A model generated the notes under the pieces. The model worked only from the letters and a program-made list of their open reading frames with translations, ran no database searches and was not told the DNA's origin. From NCBI GenBank assembly GCA_905182465.1, contig CAJJBI010000006.1, forward strand, positions 1-64,000: a stretch of 64,000 bases of DNA. Reading direction: 5' to 3'. Positions 1-9,152 of the stretch are shown here, in pieces. Made by a program: the position numbers and the translations under genes. The DNA is from Opitutaceae bacterium BACL24 MAG-120322-bin51. GTDB lineage: Bacteria > Verrucomicrobiota > Verrucomicrobiia > Opitutales > Coraliomargaritaceae. The first letter of the stretch is position 1. The number at the start of each line of letters is the position of its first letter.

Positions 1-681
1 ATCGATGAAGAGCCATTTCTTTTTCGTTGGCTGTACGGTCGAAAGAACGGGAGTTGTATCTTCAATGGGATTGCGGTTGATACTCTTAGGGCACTCCCAA
101 TCAAGGAGTTGCCAGTCCGTGCTGAGTATCGGCTCATGTTTGCTGGGCGCTTGGCTCCTCAAAAAGGGATCCCTACGGCGATTCATGCTTTAAAGGATTT
201 GGTAAATCAAGGCTATGATGCACATCTAACTTTGTTTGGAGAAGGGCCTGCTTCTTACGTAGCCAAGCTGCAATCGTTGGTTGATAAACTTAATTTGCAG
301 AAGCATGTCACATTTTTTGGACAATGTCGCGATTGGCAGGCCTACTCCGATGATGCCATCGCTCTAATTTTTCCCACGCATGGGGAGGGCACATCAAATG
401 TGATTTTGGAATCGCTCGCAGTTGGGTTGCCGGTCATTATTTCAGACATAGCAATGGCGCGTCAGCTATTAACAGATTATGAAAATGCCTTGATAGTGGA
501 TTCTGATGACCCGTCGCATTGGGTGAAATGCATCAAAGAACTGTTTGACTCAAAGGAGCTTCAGGTTCGACTTAAACATTCGGGAGAACAACTGAGTAGG
601 ACCTTTTCAATCGCAAGCATGGTGTGCCAATACGAAGCGATTTATAAGTCAATTTGCCCAGCTAAATTTAAAGATGGCTGA
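1..681 (+). CDS. Glycosyltransferase family 4 (GT-B fold), C-terminal part
   Basis: The reading frame is open from base 1, so the gene begins left of the window and only about 226 C-terminal residues are seen. The segment FAGRLAPQKG followed by a helical stretch is the usual start of the C-terminal Rossmann domain of GT4 enzymes. Further on, PTHGEGTSNVILESLAVGLP matches the acidic E-x7-E nucleotide-sugar binding motif region. GT4 enzymes move a sugar from a nucleotide donor to a growing glycan at the cytoplasmic face of the inner membrane. It is followed by a sulfotransferase 8 bases downstream and two more GT4 genes on the same strand, suggesting an exopolysaccharide or O-antigen cluster. 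Donor and acceptor cannot be told from sequence. An ATG at 136 lies inside the domain and is not a likely start. Confidence 0.88.
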   Translation: MDEEPFLFRWLYGRKNGSCIFNGIAVDTLRALPIKELPVRAEYRLMFAGRLAPQKGIPTAIHALKDLVNQGYDAHLTLFGEGPASYVAKLQSLVDKLNLQKHVTFFGQCRDWQAYSDDAIALIFPTHGEGTSNVILESLAVGLPVIISDIAMARQLLTDYENALIVDSDDPSHWVKCIKELFDSKELQVRLKHSGEQLSRTFSIASMVCQYEAIYKSICPAKFKDG

Positions 682-689
682 TTATTGTT

Positions 690-1457
690 ATGAGGAAATT
701 TAGTTGGATATTGCAGCGAGGGATCCTTTGGTCTACTTCCTTGATTAATTTAAGGAGTCCTGATCGGCTTCTTGTGTCTTTCCCCAAGGCAGGGAGTACA
801 TGGGTCCGATACTTCTTATGTGAGATTTTATGCCAGCGCTGTAATGTAGAGAATTCGTCAATGGATATGACGAACCACTTGATGCCAGAGTTTGCCCACA
901 AGAGCCTCTTCTTGCCGTGGGAGTTTGATGAGTGCGCTCGGATTATTAAAACGCATCAGAAGTATAACCTATTCTTTCGAAACAAAACTACTGCACTAAT
1001 TGTACGTGATCCTAGGGATATTGCAGTAAGCTTTTACCATTATGCGACTGGATCAAAGGAGTATAATTATAATGGAACGGTGTCTGAAATGCTTCGTCAT
1101 CCATCTATGGGGCTAGAAGCATTTCTCGCTCATTATAAAAGTTGGAGTGAACGGGCGAAACTGATTTTGAAGTATGAAGATGTGAAAAACGCTCCCTTTG
1201 AACATTTTTCAATGCTATTGGATTTTTATGGAATTCAACGAAGCGAAGATGAGATTCATACAGCGATTGCGAGGTCTGATTTTTCAGCGATGAAAAAAGC
1301 ACAAGCTAATAGCAACAATTTGAAGGCAGAGTTTAAAGAAGGACATCAGTTCGTTCGTAGTGGGAAAAGTGCGCAATGGAAGGAGCTCTTCTCATCTCAG
1401 GATGTCGAATACTATGAAAAACTCATGGAGCAGTACAACTGCCATCTCTATGATTAG
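690..1457 (+). CDS. PAPS-dependent sulfotransferase
   Basis: A 255-residue protein of the sulfotransferase domain family, which moves a sulfate group from PAPS to a hydroxyl or amino group. Residues 30-38 (SFPKAGSTW) form the 5'-phosphosulfate binding loop, and residues 106-110 (RDPRD), followed by IAVSFYHY, match the 3'-phosphate binding motif. There is no signal peptide, so the enzyme is cytosolic. The ATG at 690 lies 8 bases after the preceding glycosyltransferase stop, and the next glycosyltransferase starts 5 bases after its own stop. It therefore probably sulfates the glycan made by this cluster or its lipid-linked precursor, as expected for a marine bacterium. The acceptor is unknown. 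The base composition is visibly more A+T-rich than the core genes further right. Confidence 0.88.
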   Translation: MRKFSWILQRGILWSTSLINLRSPDRLLVSFPKAGSTWVRYFLCEILCQRCNVENSSMDMTNHLMPEFAHKSLFLPWEFDECARIIKTHQKYNLFFRNKTTALIVRDPRDIAVSFYHYATGSKEYNYNGTVSEMLRHPSMGLEAFLAHYKSWSERAKLILKYEDVKNAPFEHFSMLLDFYGIQRSEDEIHTAIARSDFSAMKKAQANSNNLKAEFKEGHQFVRSGKSAQWKELFSSQDVEYYEKLMEQYNCHLYD

Positions 1458-1462
1458 TATTT

Positions 1463-2608
1463 ATGAAAAATGAGTTGAATCTTTGCCTGTGTGGGCCTCG
1501 ATCGAGGAGCGGTGTAACTGGTGTTGCCATGGCATTTGATTTATTGGTGCAGGGATGTGAAGCTCGTTCGTTGTCGATCAGGGTAGTTGATTCGACTCGA
1601 GGAGGTGCCGTTGCTAAATCAGGCGCATTTGCTTTTCGAAGAGCATTTGACACTATTTGTGTCATCCTGTCGGTTTGGTGGCATCTCTGCTCGTGCGGTG
1701 TTTATTATGCTACGATGTCCACATCTTCACTGGGGTTTATTCGCGACTACTTGACCGTTGGGTTTGCGAAGTTTTTAGGCCGCCGAACAGTATTGCACTT
1801 GCACGGTGGTGGCTTTGAGGATTTTTACACGTCGCAGAAGCCCTGGATGCAAAGTTTGATTCGATCGAATCTCGTGCGTACAGATACAGTTATAGTTTTG
1901 GGTGAGTTGTTGAAGGAACAATTTCACTGCATTGGAGACACCATTAAATCGAAGTTGGTCGTGGTGCCAAATGGCCTGACTCTAGGAGTAGATGAGCCCA
2001 CACCTAGAGCTAAATCATTGCCAGAAAAGGGTCGTGTGGAACTGCTGTACCTTTCAAGTTTAATGCCGTCGAAGGGGTTCTTTGATGTACTGCAAGCTAT
2101 GGCTTTGTTGGAGCGGAAATACCCCAAGCACTTTCATTTGAACCTATGTGGTTCGTTTATAGATGCTAAGACTGAGACTGCCGTGGAAGTCTTTGATGAG
2201 TCTACATTACTGGCATTTATTAAAGGGCATCAGCTCGATGGTTGCGTTACTTTTCATGGTCAAGTTCTTGGAAAAGAAAAAGATCTGCGTTTTGAAGAGT
2301 CGCATATATTTTTACTGCCGACTAGTTATCCTTGGGAGGGACAACCCTTAAGTATTATCGAGGCATTGGCATATAGAACACCAGTAATTACTTGTTTCCA
2401 TAAGGGTATACCCGAGTTGGTTAAAAATGGAAAGACTGGAAGCTTCGTTGATGCGGGATCTCCAGAGTCAATCGCGTCGACTGTGTTTGATATGGTATCG
2501 GATGCTACCAGCTACAGCATTATGAGTCAGTCCGCACGTATGCATTATGAGAAAAACTTTAAGCGTGAGGTTCACCTTGAGCGTTTGATTAAAGTGATCC
2601 TATTGTGA
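1463..2608 (+). CDS. Glycosyltransferase family 4
   Basis: A 381-residue GT-B enzyme. The N-terminal half has LHLHGGGF, an acceptor-domain loop. The C-terminal half has YLSSLMPSKGFFDVLQA, the start of the donor-binding domain, and PTSYPWEGQPLSIIEALA near residue 285, the E-x7-E donor-site motif. ATG at 1463 follows the sulfotransferase stop by 5 bases, and the last bases overlap the start of the next gene by 4 (2605-2608), so the genes are translationally coupled. It is clearly related to the following gene, which shares the LPT-x-YP-x-E-x-QPL motif, suggesting a duplicated pair adding successive sugars. Substrate unknown. Confidence 0.87.
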   Translation: MKNELNLCLCGPRSRSGVTGVAMAFDLLVQGCEARSLSIRVVDSTRGGAVAKSGAFAFRRAFDTICVILSVWWHLCSCGVYYATMSTSSLGFIRDYLTVGFAKFLGRRTVLHLHGGGFEDFYTSQKPWMQSLIRSNLVRTDTVIVLGELLKEQFHCIGDTIKSKLVVVPNGLTLGVDEPTPRAKSLPEKGRVELLYLSSLMPSKGFFDVLQAMALLERKYPKHFHLNLCGSFIDAKTETAVEVFDESTLLAFIKGHQLDGCVTFHGQVLGKEKDLRFEESHIFLLPTSYPWEGQPLSIIEALAYRTPVITCFHKGIPELVKNGKTGSFVDAGSPESIASTVFDMVSDATSYSIMSQSARMHYEKNFKREVHLERLIKVILL

Positions 2609-3759
2609 GAGTTTTATTTATATATATTGGCGTCGTAGGTGGCTTCTCTGGCCAGGCAAAAGCAACAGATCTCATTATTGATGGCTTGAATCCTAAGGGC
2701 GTAGTTTGCGTTCGAGGGTTATTGCCTTATTTAGATCGCAGTGGTCGTTTACCAGTATCGATTAGTGGGGTTTTACTTTTTGCCAAATTACTGCGTGTTT
2801 ATTGGAGGTTTTTGTGTGAGCGGCTACCTGAGGGCGGAGCGATTCATTTATCTTTGGGTCTGACTCGCTTTGCATTACTACGTGATTACGTAGCTTTAAT
2901 TTGCGCATCTCTTTTTGCTAGAGGTCGTGTCCGAAAGGTGGTGGCGCTTCATGGAAGTGTATTTACTGAATGGCCGACAAACTCATTGAATGCCCAGCTA
3001 TTACGATCTGTGATACGTTGCGCGGGTTGTGTTACCTGTGTGGGGTCCTCACATCGACAGGCGTTAATTAATCTAGGTGTTCCTTCAGGGAAGATTGAGA
3101 TAGTTCCGAATGCTTGTGAGTATGATGGCATTGAGGAATCCGATGTGACTGAGAGGCAGGCATCATCTGATCAACCGTTGGAGTGTCTCTTTCTTAGTAG
3201 TTTGACCGATACGAAGGGCTATCCGGAGTATTTAGAAGCATTGGAAATGATCGGGAGTGTAGATGGGGTACCGATCCATGCAGTGCTCTGCGGCCCGATC
3301 ATGATGGATGCCTATCGCAAACGTTTTGAGACCTACGATGAGGTGAAAGTTTGGATTGAGCAAAAAGTTGCCTCAATTAATGAATCCGATCGAGTTCAAG
3401 CGGAATGGATCCCCGGAGCAAGAGGTTCAGAAAAGAAGGCACTTTTTGAGCAGGCGCAGATTTTTGTTCTGCCGACTCAGTATCCGGTCGAAGCTCAACC
3501 TTTAGCAGTTATCGAGGCGATGGCACATGGTTGTGCGATTGTGACGACTGATGCCGGGGAACTGCTTTCAACAGTTAACAATGAATCTGCCATCATATTA
3601 TCGGCACCTACCCCAGATTCTGTTAAGCAGTCGATCATTAGTCTGGCTGAGGATGAACAGCTTCGGTTGCGCTTGAGCCAAGCTGCGCTAAATCAGTTTA
3701 AACTAAAGTTTAATCGAGAGCGGTATGTGCAGCGTTGGGCTGGTCTACTAGGGCTGTAA
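2605..3759 (+). CDS. Glycosyltransferase family 4
   Basis: A 384-residue GT-B enzyme. The start overlaps the previous stop by 4 bases. The sequence begins with a short hydrophobic stretch and the glycine-rich YIGVVGGFSGQAKAT loop typical of the GT4 N-domain. CLFLSSLTDTKGYPEYLEAL opens the donor domain, and PTQYPVEAQPLAVIEAMAHG carries the E-x7-E motif. An insert of about 40 residues around MMDAYRKRFETYDEV lies between these two motifs, and its paralogue upstream has a similar one. The last 50 bases overlap the end of the convergent minus-strand glycosyltransferase (stop at 3710). Role: adding one sugar to the glycan of the cluster; donor unknown. Confidence 0.87.
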   Translation: MRVLFIYIGVVGGFSGQAKATDLIIDGLNPKGVVCVRGLLPYLDRSGRLPVSISGVLLFAKLLRVYWRFLCERLPEGGAIHLSLGLTRFALLRDYVALICASLFARGRVRKVVALHGSVFTEWPTNSLNAQLLRSVIRCAGCVTCVGSSHRQALINLGVPSGKIEIVPNACEYDGIEESDVTERQASSDQPLECLFLSSLTDTKGYPEYLEALEMIGSVDGVPIHAVLCGPIMMDAYRKRFETYDEVKVWIEQKVASINESDRVQAEWIPGARGSEKKALFEQAQIFVLPTQYPVEAQPLAVIEAMAHGCAIVTTDAGELLSTVNNESAIILSAPTPDSVKQSIISLAEDEQLRLRLSQAALNQFKLKFNRERYVQRWAGLLGL

Positions 3760-5000
3760 TAAATGTCGTAAGCTGTGGATAGCATATTTGCCGGTCAAAT
3801 AAAGCCTCTGACATTTTACGGGCGTTGAGGCTTTGTTGCCTAGAGAGGTCCGGATTAAGTAAATAGTTTTCAAAGGCGTTGTGGAGTGACTCTACATCGC
3901 CTTGTTTGTATCCAGATCCTGCGTTCCAATGCTTCAGCAATTCGCCTAACTCGCCGCCGAGGCAACTCAGTATCGGCAATCCAGCTAGCAGCATACTCGC
4001 CAGCTTTATACGGGCAGGCGACAAGGCTACCGGGGCGGTTGGGTACGAGCGCAAGATTGGCTGTGGCTAGTAATTGATCGACTGCATCGCGCCCAATTTG
4101 CCCGTGAAAAACAACCCTACCTTCACTTATAAGGGACTTACTGCGCTTGATTAACTGCGGCTCTTTTGGACCAGATCCAGCAAAATGGATCTGAAAAGGG
4201 AAGCGTTTCTCAGCTCTCCAGCGAGCGGCGAGTTCTAGAATCGTCTGCAAATCGTAGCCCGACCCCATGGCGCCTAAGTAAACCGCTTTCAGCGGTGTAT
4301 TAGAACAACGAGTAGTTGCACTATCAGTTGAGAATCTCGAAAGCTCCGCTCCATGGTAGCATAGGTGCATTGGAGGCGTACGGGTGCCTGCAACATAGCT
4401 GTTGGCTAGGTCGAGGTAACTTTGACCAACCGCGGTGATCTTATCCGCTCCCTGATACGCGCGCCTAGCGCTACGATGCATATTTGCGAAAAGCACTGCG
4501 CCTAGGTGTTTACGTAGATAATTGGGGAGAACTTGGTAAAATGTTTCTGGCCAAGCATCCATTATATCGACGACGACTTGGCAACCACCGGAACTAGCAG
4601 TTGATAATGAATGATTAATCCAATCCCTGATTTTGAAGGCTTGCTCGGCTACCCCTAGTGGCGGTAGCGATACAACAATGCGGTCTGGCACTTCCAATTC
4701 CTTATTCCCCATCGATTTCATTGCTTCGCGGTAAAAGCCGTCAGCAAATGCTTTGTGATTCCTAAGACGTGCGAAACTAATGTTTTTCTTATAAGGTGGC
4801 GTTTCTATGAGACGTATCGAAAAACCATCTGTATCCAAGCAGGGCTCACGCTTGGTCTTGGTCAGGTGCGAGTAGTCTGACGACCACCAGACGACATCAT
4901 GCCCTTGCGTGGCGAAGGTCTTGCATAGTGACCAATAGCGGAGCGGCACATCCGTCTCGTTGGGCAACTGGTCGAAGGGGTTGACGATCCAAATATTCAT
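3710..5000 (-). pseudogene. Glycosyltransferase family 4, single frameshift in the C-domain
   Basis: A GT4-type protein starting MNIWIVNPFDQLP at 5000. An upstream in-frame ATG at 5021 is less likely, because the stop of the preceding gene overlaps the 5000 start as TAATG. The frame runs through the donor-domain start AVYLGAMGSGYDLQTI and VPNRPGSLVACPYKAGEYAAS to about 3985. There the family continuation GLPILSCLGGELGELLKHW is found in another frame and runs to a stop at 3710. Removing one T in the run around 3976-3985 would restore a protein of about 430 residues. Either the gene is inactivated, truncated to about 376 residues with a foreign tail, or the assembly has one extra base. The 3' end overlaps the convergent gene by 50 bases. 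Confidence 0.8.
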
Positions 5001-6247
5001 TATGCATGCAGAGATTCGCAATGAATCGAATGTAAAAATTTATTTAGTATTTTTTCGCGGCTGAATTTTTTAGTCGCAATTTGTTGAGCGCGATGGCCCA
5101 TGTCTTCGCGCTCTTTGTGTGTCTGGTCCACAGCTTTTTTTAAAGCGGCGACTGCGCTATCGACATCGCCGTGTCTGATCGACCAACCGACCTCGTTCTC
5201 ACCAGTGATATCGCTGAGGTAGCTTTCTTCTGGCCCCAGTGTGAGCACTGGCCGCCCGATGCTTAGTGCGCCGTAAATCTTACAGGGGTGCACGATTCCG
5301 CTCATCTCATTGCCCAGCGAGACGATATGTAGATCAGCGGCGGAGAGAGAGAAGCGAATTTGATCGAGTGGCTGATAGGGGAGCGAGATGATGTTACTGG
5401 CAGCACCTGACTGTGCTCGTAAGCGTGCATCCACGATCTCTTTCCCTTTGCCGCCACCGATAAAAACGAATACGAAACGTGGGTCGTCTTTGAGCAATTT
5501 GGCGGCATCTAAGATGGTGTCGAGTGGATGCACTAGGCTGTGGTTACCGCTATACATGACCACGAATTTGTCCTCCCAAGATTGTTCCTTGCGGAACGAA
5601 TTTTCAGAGTGTGCTACAGTTTTTAAATAGTCGTCCATCGGCCACGGTGGAATGACCTGAATCGGTGCACGCAAGTCCTCTACCGGGCACTTGAGTTTTC
5701 TTTCTAAGCGTGCCTGCATGAAGCGATCGAGGACAATGATTGAGTCGGCGCGCTTTAGGATACGGCGATTGAGCCAGTCGAGTGCCTGTACAAGTGGGTG
5801 TTTGGGAGAGAAGGTGCCAAGTGTAATGGCTTGATCGGGGTTAATATCCATCACCCAGTAGTGGACTTTAAGCTTGGGGCGAAAGAGTCCGATAATGACT
5901 GCAGTGATCGCCGCCATCGGGGGGGAGGTCGAAACTAGAAGGTCAGTTAAATTCGGGGTAAAGAGTCCCCGCAGGATGCATTGGACTAAAAAGGAAAGCT
6001 GCGCAAAAATACGAAGCGGGATGCTTGCCTTGCCAAAGGATGAAAGCGGTAGGCGCCGGATTTGAATTCCATCACGAGCTTCTCTCGCCAAAAACTTTTC
6101 ATTGGGATTATCATAACCACGATTGGCTGTGAGCACAGTGACTTGAGCACCGGTGCCCGCGATGGCATGTGCGGCTTCATCGAAGTATTGCCCGACCGCG
6201 GCAGGGTCGGGGCGAAATACTTGTGTGATGATGAGGAAGTTTTTCAT
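5000..6247 (-). CDS. Glycosyltransferase family 4, WbuB-like
   Basis: A 415-residue GT4 enzyme resembling WbuB-like fucosamine/N-acetylamino-sugar transferases of O-antigen clusters. The N-terminus MKNFLIITQVFRPDPAAVGQ and the loop TVLTANRGYDNP are typical. The donor domain starts at KFVVMYSGNHSLVHPLDTIL, and VHPCKIYGALSIGRPVL takes the place of the classic E-x7-E region, as it does in WbuB relatives. A segment around LVSTSPPMAAITAVIIGLF is hydrophobic and may dock to the membrane. Its TAA overlaps the ATG of the next minus-strand glycosyltransferase, so the two are co-translated. The sugar specificity is inferred by resemblance only. Confidence 0.85.
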   Translation of the reverse strand: MKNFLIITQVFRPDPAAVGQYFDEAAHAIAGTGAQVTVLTANRGYDNPNEKFLAREARDGIQIRRLPLSSFGKASIPLRIFAQLSFLVQCILRGLFTPNLTDLLVSTSPPMAAITAVIIGLFRPKLKVHYWVMDINPDQAITLGTFSPKHPLVQALDWLNRRILKRADSIIVLDRFMQARLERKLKCPVEDLRAPIQVIPPWPMDDYLKTVAHSENSFRKEQSWEDKFVVMYSGNHSLVHPLDTILDAAKLLKDDPRFVFVFIGGGKGKEIVDARLRAQSGAASNIISLPYQPLDQIRFSLSAADLHIVSLGNEMSGIVHPCKIYGALSIGRPVLTLGPEESYLSDITGENEVGWSIRHGDVDSAVAALKKAVDQTHKEREDMGHRAQQIATKKFSREKILNKFLHSIHCESLHA

Positions 6248-6304
6248 GATGGGCGTGCGGCACCGTTATCTAGTTAGTATGAAAAACTGATTTCTGTCTG
6301 CTGA

Positions 6305-6935
6305 CTACTGTTTTCGGTAAATACAAATCTCTTGGTCGCCGTAGTAGGCGATGAGAATGGCGTCTTCGCTGGCGACTGATTGAAAGAGCTTGAGCATCAT
6401 CTCTTGTTCGCCTGGCCATGGGTAGACGAAGAAAACGTCTATTTCGTCTAGGCCGATGTCCATCCCATCGTAGCGGGGTGGTTCGGTTTGGTAGCCAAAA
6501 CTGTCGTCGGGGACGATGTCGCTGCCGCCCACGTGGTCGTAGCTGATGTAGCCTTCCGGGATATAAGTGGTGGCGATGAATTCGGCACCTGTCCGATGCT
6601 TTTCGGCGAGCGACTCGGCGATCTCTATAAGGCCATCTTCGAGTTCAATACCAGTGGCTTCAAATCCTAGCTGCGCTGCGAGACTGGTGGCGACGCCGAA
6701 TCCGCTGCCCCATTCGATGAAGCGCTCGCCGAGAGCGAGGCCTTCATCGCGGACGTGTTTGAGTGCGGCATAAACCTGAGCGGGCTCACTCGCAACGTAG
6801 CGGGGGTAACGTTTGTTCAGCTTTTGCGCCCAGAATTTTTCCCAGCGCTCGTCGGCATCTTGAATGAGTGAGGCAAATGGCTCCGGGTACTTCGGGGGAT
6901 TCGGCTTCGTAGTCGATTTGTTTAATCGAGTTCAT
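6305..6935 (-). pseudogene. Class I SAM-dependent methyltransferase, frameshifted near the start
   Basis: The frame read leftward from about 6914 encodes a small methyltransferase: FIEWGSGFGVATSLAAQLGF is the SAM-binding glycine loop, followed by the acidic ATGIELED that binds the ribose, and later VFFVYPWPGEQEMM. This frame has no ATG, GTG or TTG before the Gly loop. A good ATG at 6935 overlaps the end of the S4-domain gene (stop at 6922) and reads MNSIKQIDYEAESP. Joining the two needs one base removed from the five-C tract (G at 6894-6898 on +), giving the natural sequence SPKYPEPFASLIQDADERW. So the gene is either phase-off, broken, or miscalled at a homopolymer. Substrate unknown. Confidence 0.7.
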
Positions 6936-7308
6936 CGGGTGCGATTAGTTTTTCAATGTCGCGACGATCCTTCTTAGTGGGACGTCCGCTGCCTTTATGG
7001 CTGAAGACCCGCGCATTAGCCTGCTTCTCGCGGGCTTTTTCGTATTCGGATTCTGGGGTCTTATCTTCAAGGAAGTCTGGCACGAGGGCCGCGCCGACTC
7101 GTTTTTCGGTCAGACCTGTGACATGTAGGGTGCGTGTGAGTGCTCTGGTTCGAGCAACGACGGTGTTACCAATGCGGACTTTGGCTGAGGGCTTAGCGAT
7201 CGTTTCATTGAGTCGCACTGCGGAGCCTCTGCACGCTTCGGCGGCATCACTGCGTGTCTTATACACGCGAACGGCCCAAAGCCATTTATCTAAGCGCGCA
7301 TGTTCCAT
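6922..7308 (-). CDS. S4-domain RNA-binding protein (Hsp15-type)
   Basis: A 128-residue protein with an S4 RNA-binding domain at residues 3-60 (ARLDKWLWAVRVYKTRSDAAEAC then VRLN and KVRIGN), followed by a Lys/Arg-rich tail with GSGRPTKKDRRDIEKL. This layout matches Hsp15 (HslR), which binds stalled 50S subunits carrying a peptidyl-tRNA and helps recycle them. ATG at 7308 lies 13 bases after the stop of the aminotransferase gene, and the end overlaps the start of the methyltransferase gene, so it sits in an operon. The assignment to the Hsp15 family is good; function in this organism is inferred. Confidence 0.85.
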   Translation of the reverse strand: MEHARLDKWLWAVRVYKTRSDAAEACRGSAVRLNETIAKPSAKVRIGNTVVARTRALTRTLHVTGLTEKRVGAALVPDFLEDKTPESEYEKAREKQANARVFSHKGSGRPTKKDRRDIEKLIAPDELD

Positions 7309-7321
7309 GGGAATCTCGCAT

Positions 7322-8473
7322 CTACGAAAGTAGTGCGGCTTTTATCTTTTCGAGGCCTTCTTCGAGGCGGCTATGGGGACAACCGAAGTTAAGCCTGAGG
7401 TGTTGATGCCCATCGAAGGGAGTGCCATCGGTTAGGCCTACCCCGTGTTTTTCAAAATGTCCAACAGGGTCTTTAATGCCGAGCTTACTGACGTCGAGCC
7501 ATGCTAGATAGGTCGATTCCATCGGGCGGAAAGTAATCTCGGGGATCTCTCTACGGATAAAGTCATAGATGAGATTGTAGTTGTTTCTCAAATACGTAAG
7601 GAGAGCTTGCCGCCATGGCTCGCCATGATCGTAGGCGGCGGTGATGCCGGCGTAACCGAAGCAGTTGACTTCGGTGATGATGCCGCGAATCGTTTTTTGG
7701 AATTGAGCGCGCAGCTTGGTGTTTTCTATGATGGAAAAAGCGCAGGCGAGTCCGGGCAAGTTATAAGTTTTGCTCGGCGCCATGAGGGTGACGGTGCGGT
7801 CGGCGATTTGCTCGCTAAGGGTAGCGGTAAGGGTGTGCTTGGCCTCAGCATCGAAGACGAGGTCACAGTGGATCTCGTCGGAGATGAGTATGAGATCATG
7901 GCGTTCGCAGAAGTCGGCGAGGGCGGTGAGTTCTTCTTTGCTGAAGACTCGCCCGACGGGGTTGTGTGGACTGCAGAGGACAAAGATTTTGGTGTGGGGT
8001 TGGATCGCGGCTTCCATCGCGTCGATGTCGAGGGTCCAGCGGTCTTCGCTATCTAAGCAGAGTGGCACCTTGATCAGTTCTCGCTCCGCGTAGTCGGGCG
8101 CAGAGATAAAAGGCGGGTAGACGGGGGTGGCGGTCATCACGGAATCGCCGGGATCGGTGAATGCGTGGCAGCAGAGGTTGATTGCGGGGACAAGTCCGGG
8201 AAGGAAGTTGAGCCAAGCAGCCCTTGCGCTGTAGCCATGCTGGCGATCGAGGTAGTTGATCACAGCTTCGATGGGAGCTTCGTGAGGTATGGTGTAGCCA
8301 AAGACGCCGTGGTCGAGGCGCTGCTGAAGCGCGTCGAGGATTTCCGGCGCAGTGACGAAGTCCATATCGGCGACCCAGAGCGGTAGAATGTCACGACCTT
8401 TATATTTGTCCCATTTTAGGCTACCGTAGCCAGTGCGTTCGGGGCAGGTGTCGAAGTTATAGGTGTGGCTCAT
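7322..8473 (-). CDS. MalY/PatB-family PLP-dependent C-S lyase / aminotransferase
   Basis: A 383-residue fold-type I PLP enzyme of the MalY/PatB family, which cleaves cystathionine or similar C-S bonds to pyruvate, ammonia and a thiol. Visible are LPLWVADMDF near the N-terminus (family hallmark), CSPHNPVGRVF (substrate/PLP site), ISDEIHCDLVF (Asp pairing with the pyridine nitrogen) and APSKTYNLPGLA, whose Lys forms the Schiff base. Start ATG at 8473. It lies 43 bases after the tmk stop and 13 bases before the S4 gene, in the same minus-strand run. A role in methionine or cysteine metabolism is likely, but some members act in regulation, so no gene symbol is given. Confidence 0.88.
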   Translation of the reverse strand: MSHTYNFDTCPERTGYGSLKWDKYKGRDILPLWVADMDFVTAPEILDALQQRLDHGVFGYTIPHEAPIEAVINYLDRQHGYSARAAWLNFLPGLVPAINLCCHAFTDPGDSVMTATPVYPPFISAPDYAERELIKVPLCLDSEDRWTLDIDAMEAAIQPHTKIFVLCSPHNPVGRVFSKEELTALADFCERHDLILISDEIHCDLVFDAEAKHTLTATLSEQIADRTVTLMAPSKTYNLPGLACAFSIIENTKLRAQFQKTIRGIITEVNCFGYAGITAAYDHGEPWRQALLTYLRNNYNLIYDFIRREIPEITFRPMESTYLAWLDVSKLGIKDPVGHFEKHGVGLTDGTPFDGHQHLRLNFGCPHSRLEEGLEKIKAALLS

Positions 8474-8516
8474 GTAAATTTAGAGGCGACATTTCTGTCG
8501 CTCGTTGAGATGTGGG

Positions 8517-9152
8517 TTAAAGCGGCAGGAGTGTCGCTTCTACTTTTTGCCAAATTTGAGTTTCCAGCTCCTCAACGCTTTGGCTGCCGTCTAGAACGAG
8601 GAAGCGCTTCGGTTCTGACTTGGCTAAATCGAGGTAGCCTTGGCGGACGGCTTGGAAAAATCCGATGGCTTCTTTTTCCATGCGGTCGAGCTGTCCGTCA
8701 CTGCGGGCGTGGACGCGAGCGAGCCCAATCTCGGGGGGAAGGTCGATGAGGATGGTCAAGTCGGGATTGGTGTCTCCGATGGCGAATTGATTGATCGTGT
8801 CGACTTTCTTGGAATCGATGGCGCGAGCGACGCCCTGGTAAACTGTGGTAGAATCTAGGAAGCGGTCGCAGAGCACGATTTGACCTTCAGCAATGGCTGG
8901 TGCGATCAGTTCTCGGACGTGTTGTGCCCGGCTAGCGGCAAAGAGGAGTAGCTCAGCTTCGGGTGACATGCCTTGACCTGCATCGTCATACTGGAGGAGG
9001 TTACGAACGGATTCTCCAAGGGCGGTTCCTCCGGGCTCGCGGGTTTGCACAACCGTCTTACCCATAGCTTCAAGCCGAGCTTTGAGCGCAGCGATTTGGG
9101 TGGACTTGCCACAGCCTTCACCGCCTTCGAATGTGATGAATAGGCCGGTCAT
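8517..9152 (-). CDS. tmk: Thymidylate kinase
   Basis: A 211-residue dTMP kinase that makes dTDP from dTMP and ATP for DNA synthesis. The P-loop is at residues 9-17 (GGEGCGKST). The DR(E/Y)-type region appears as VVQTREPGGTALGESVR, and the LID/substrate segment as DRFLDSTTVYQGVAR. Length and order match bacterial Tmk. The ATG at 9152 directly abuts the TAA of the sugar-kinase gene with no spacer, which suggests coupled translation. holA, a frequent neighbour of tmk in other bacteria, is about 35 kb away here. Confidence 0.96.
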   Translation of the reverse strand: MTGLFITFEGGEGCGKSTQIAALKARLEAMGKTVVQTREPGGTALGESVRNLLQYDDAGQGMSPEAELLLFAASRAQHVRELIAPAIAEGQIVLCDRFLDSTTVYQGVARAIDSKKVDTINQFAIGDTNPDLTILIDLPPEIGLARVHARSDGQLDRMEKEAIGFFQAVRQGYLDLAKSEPKRFLVLDGSQSVEELETQIWQKVEATLLPL

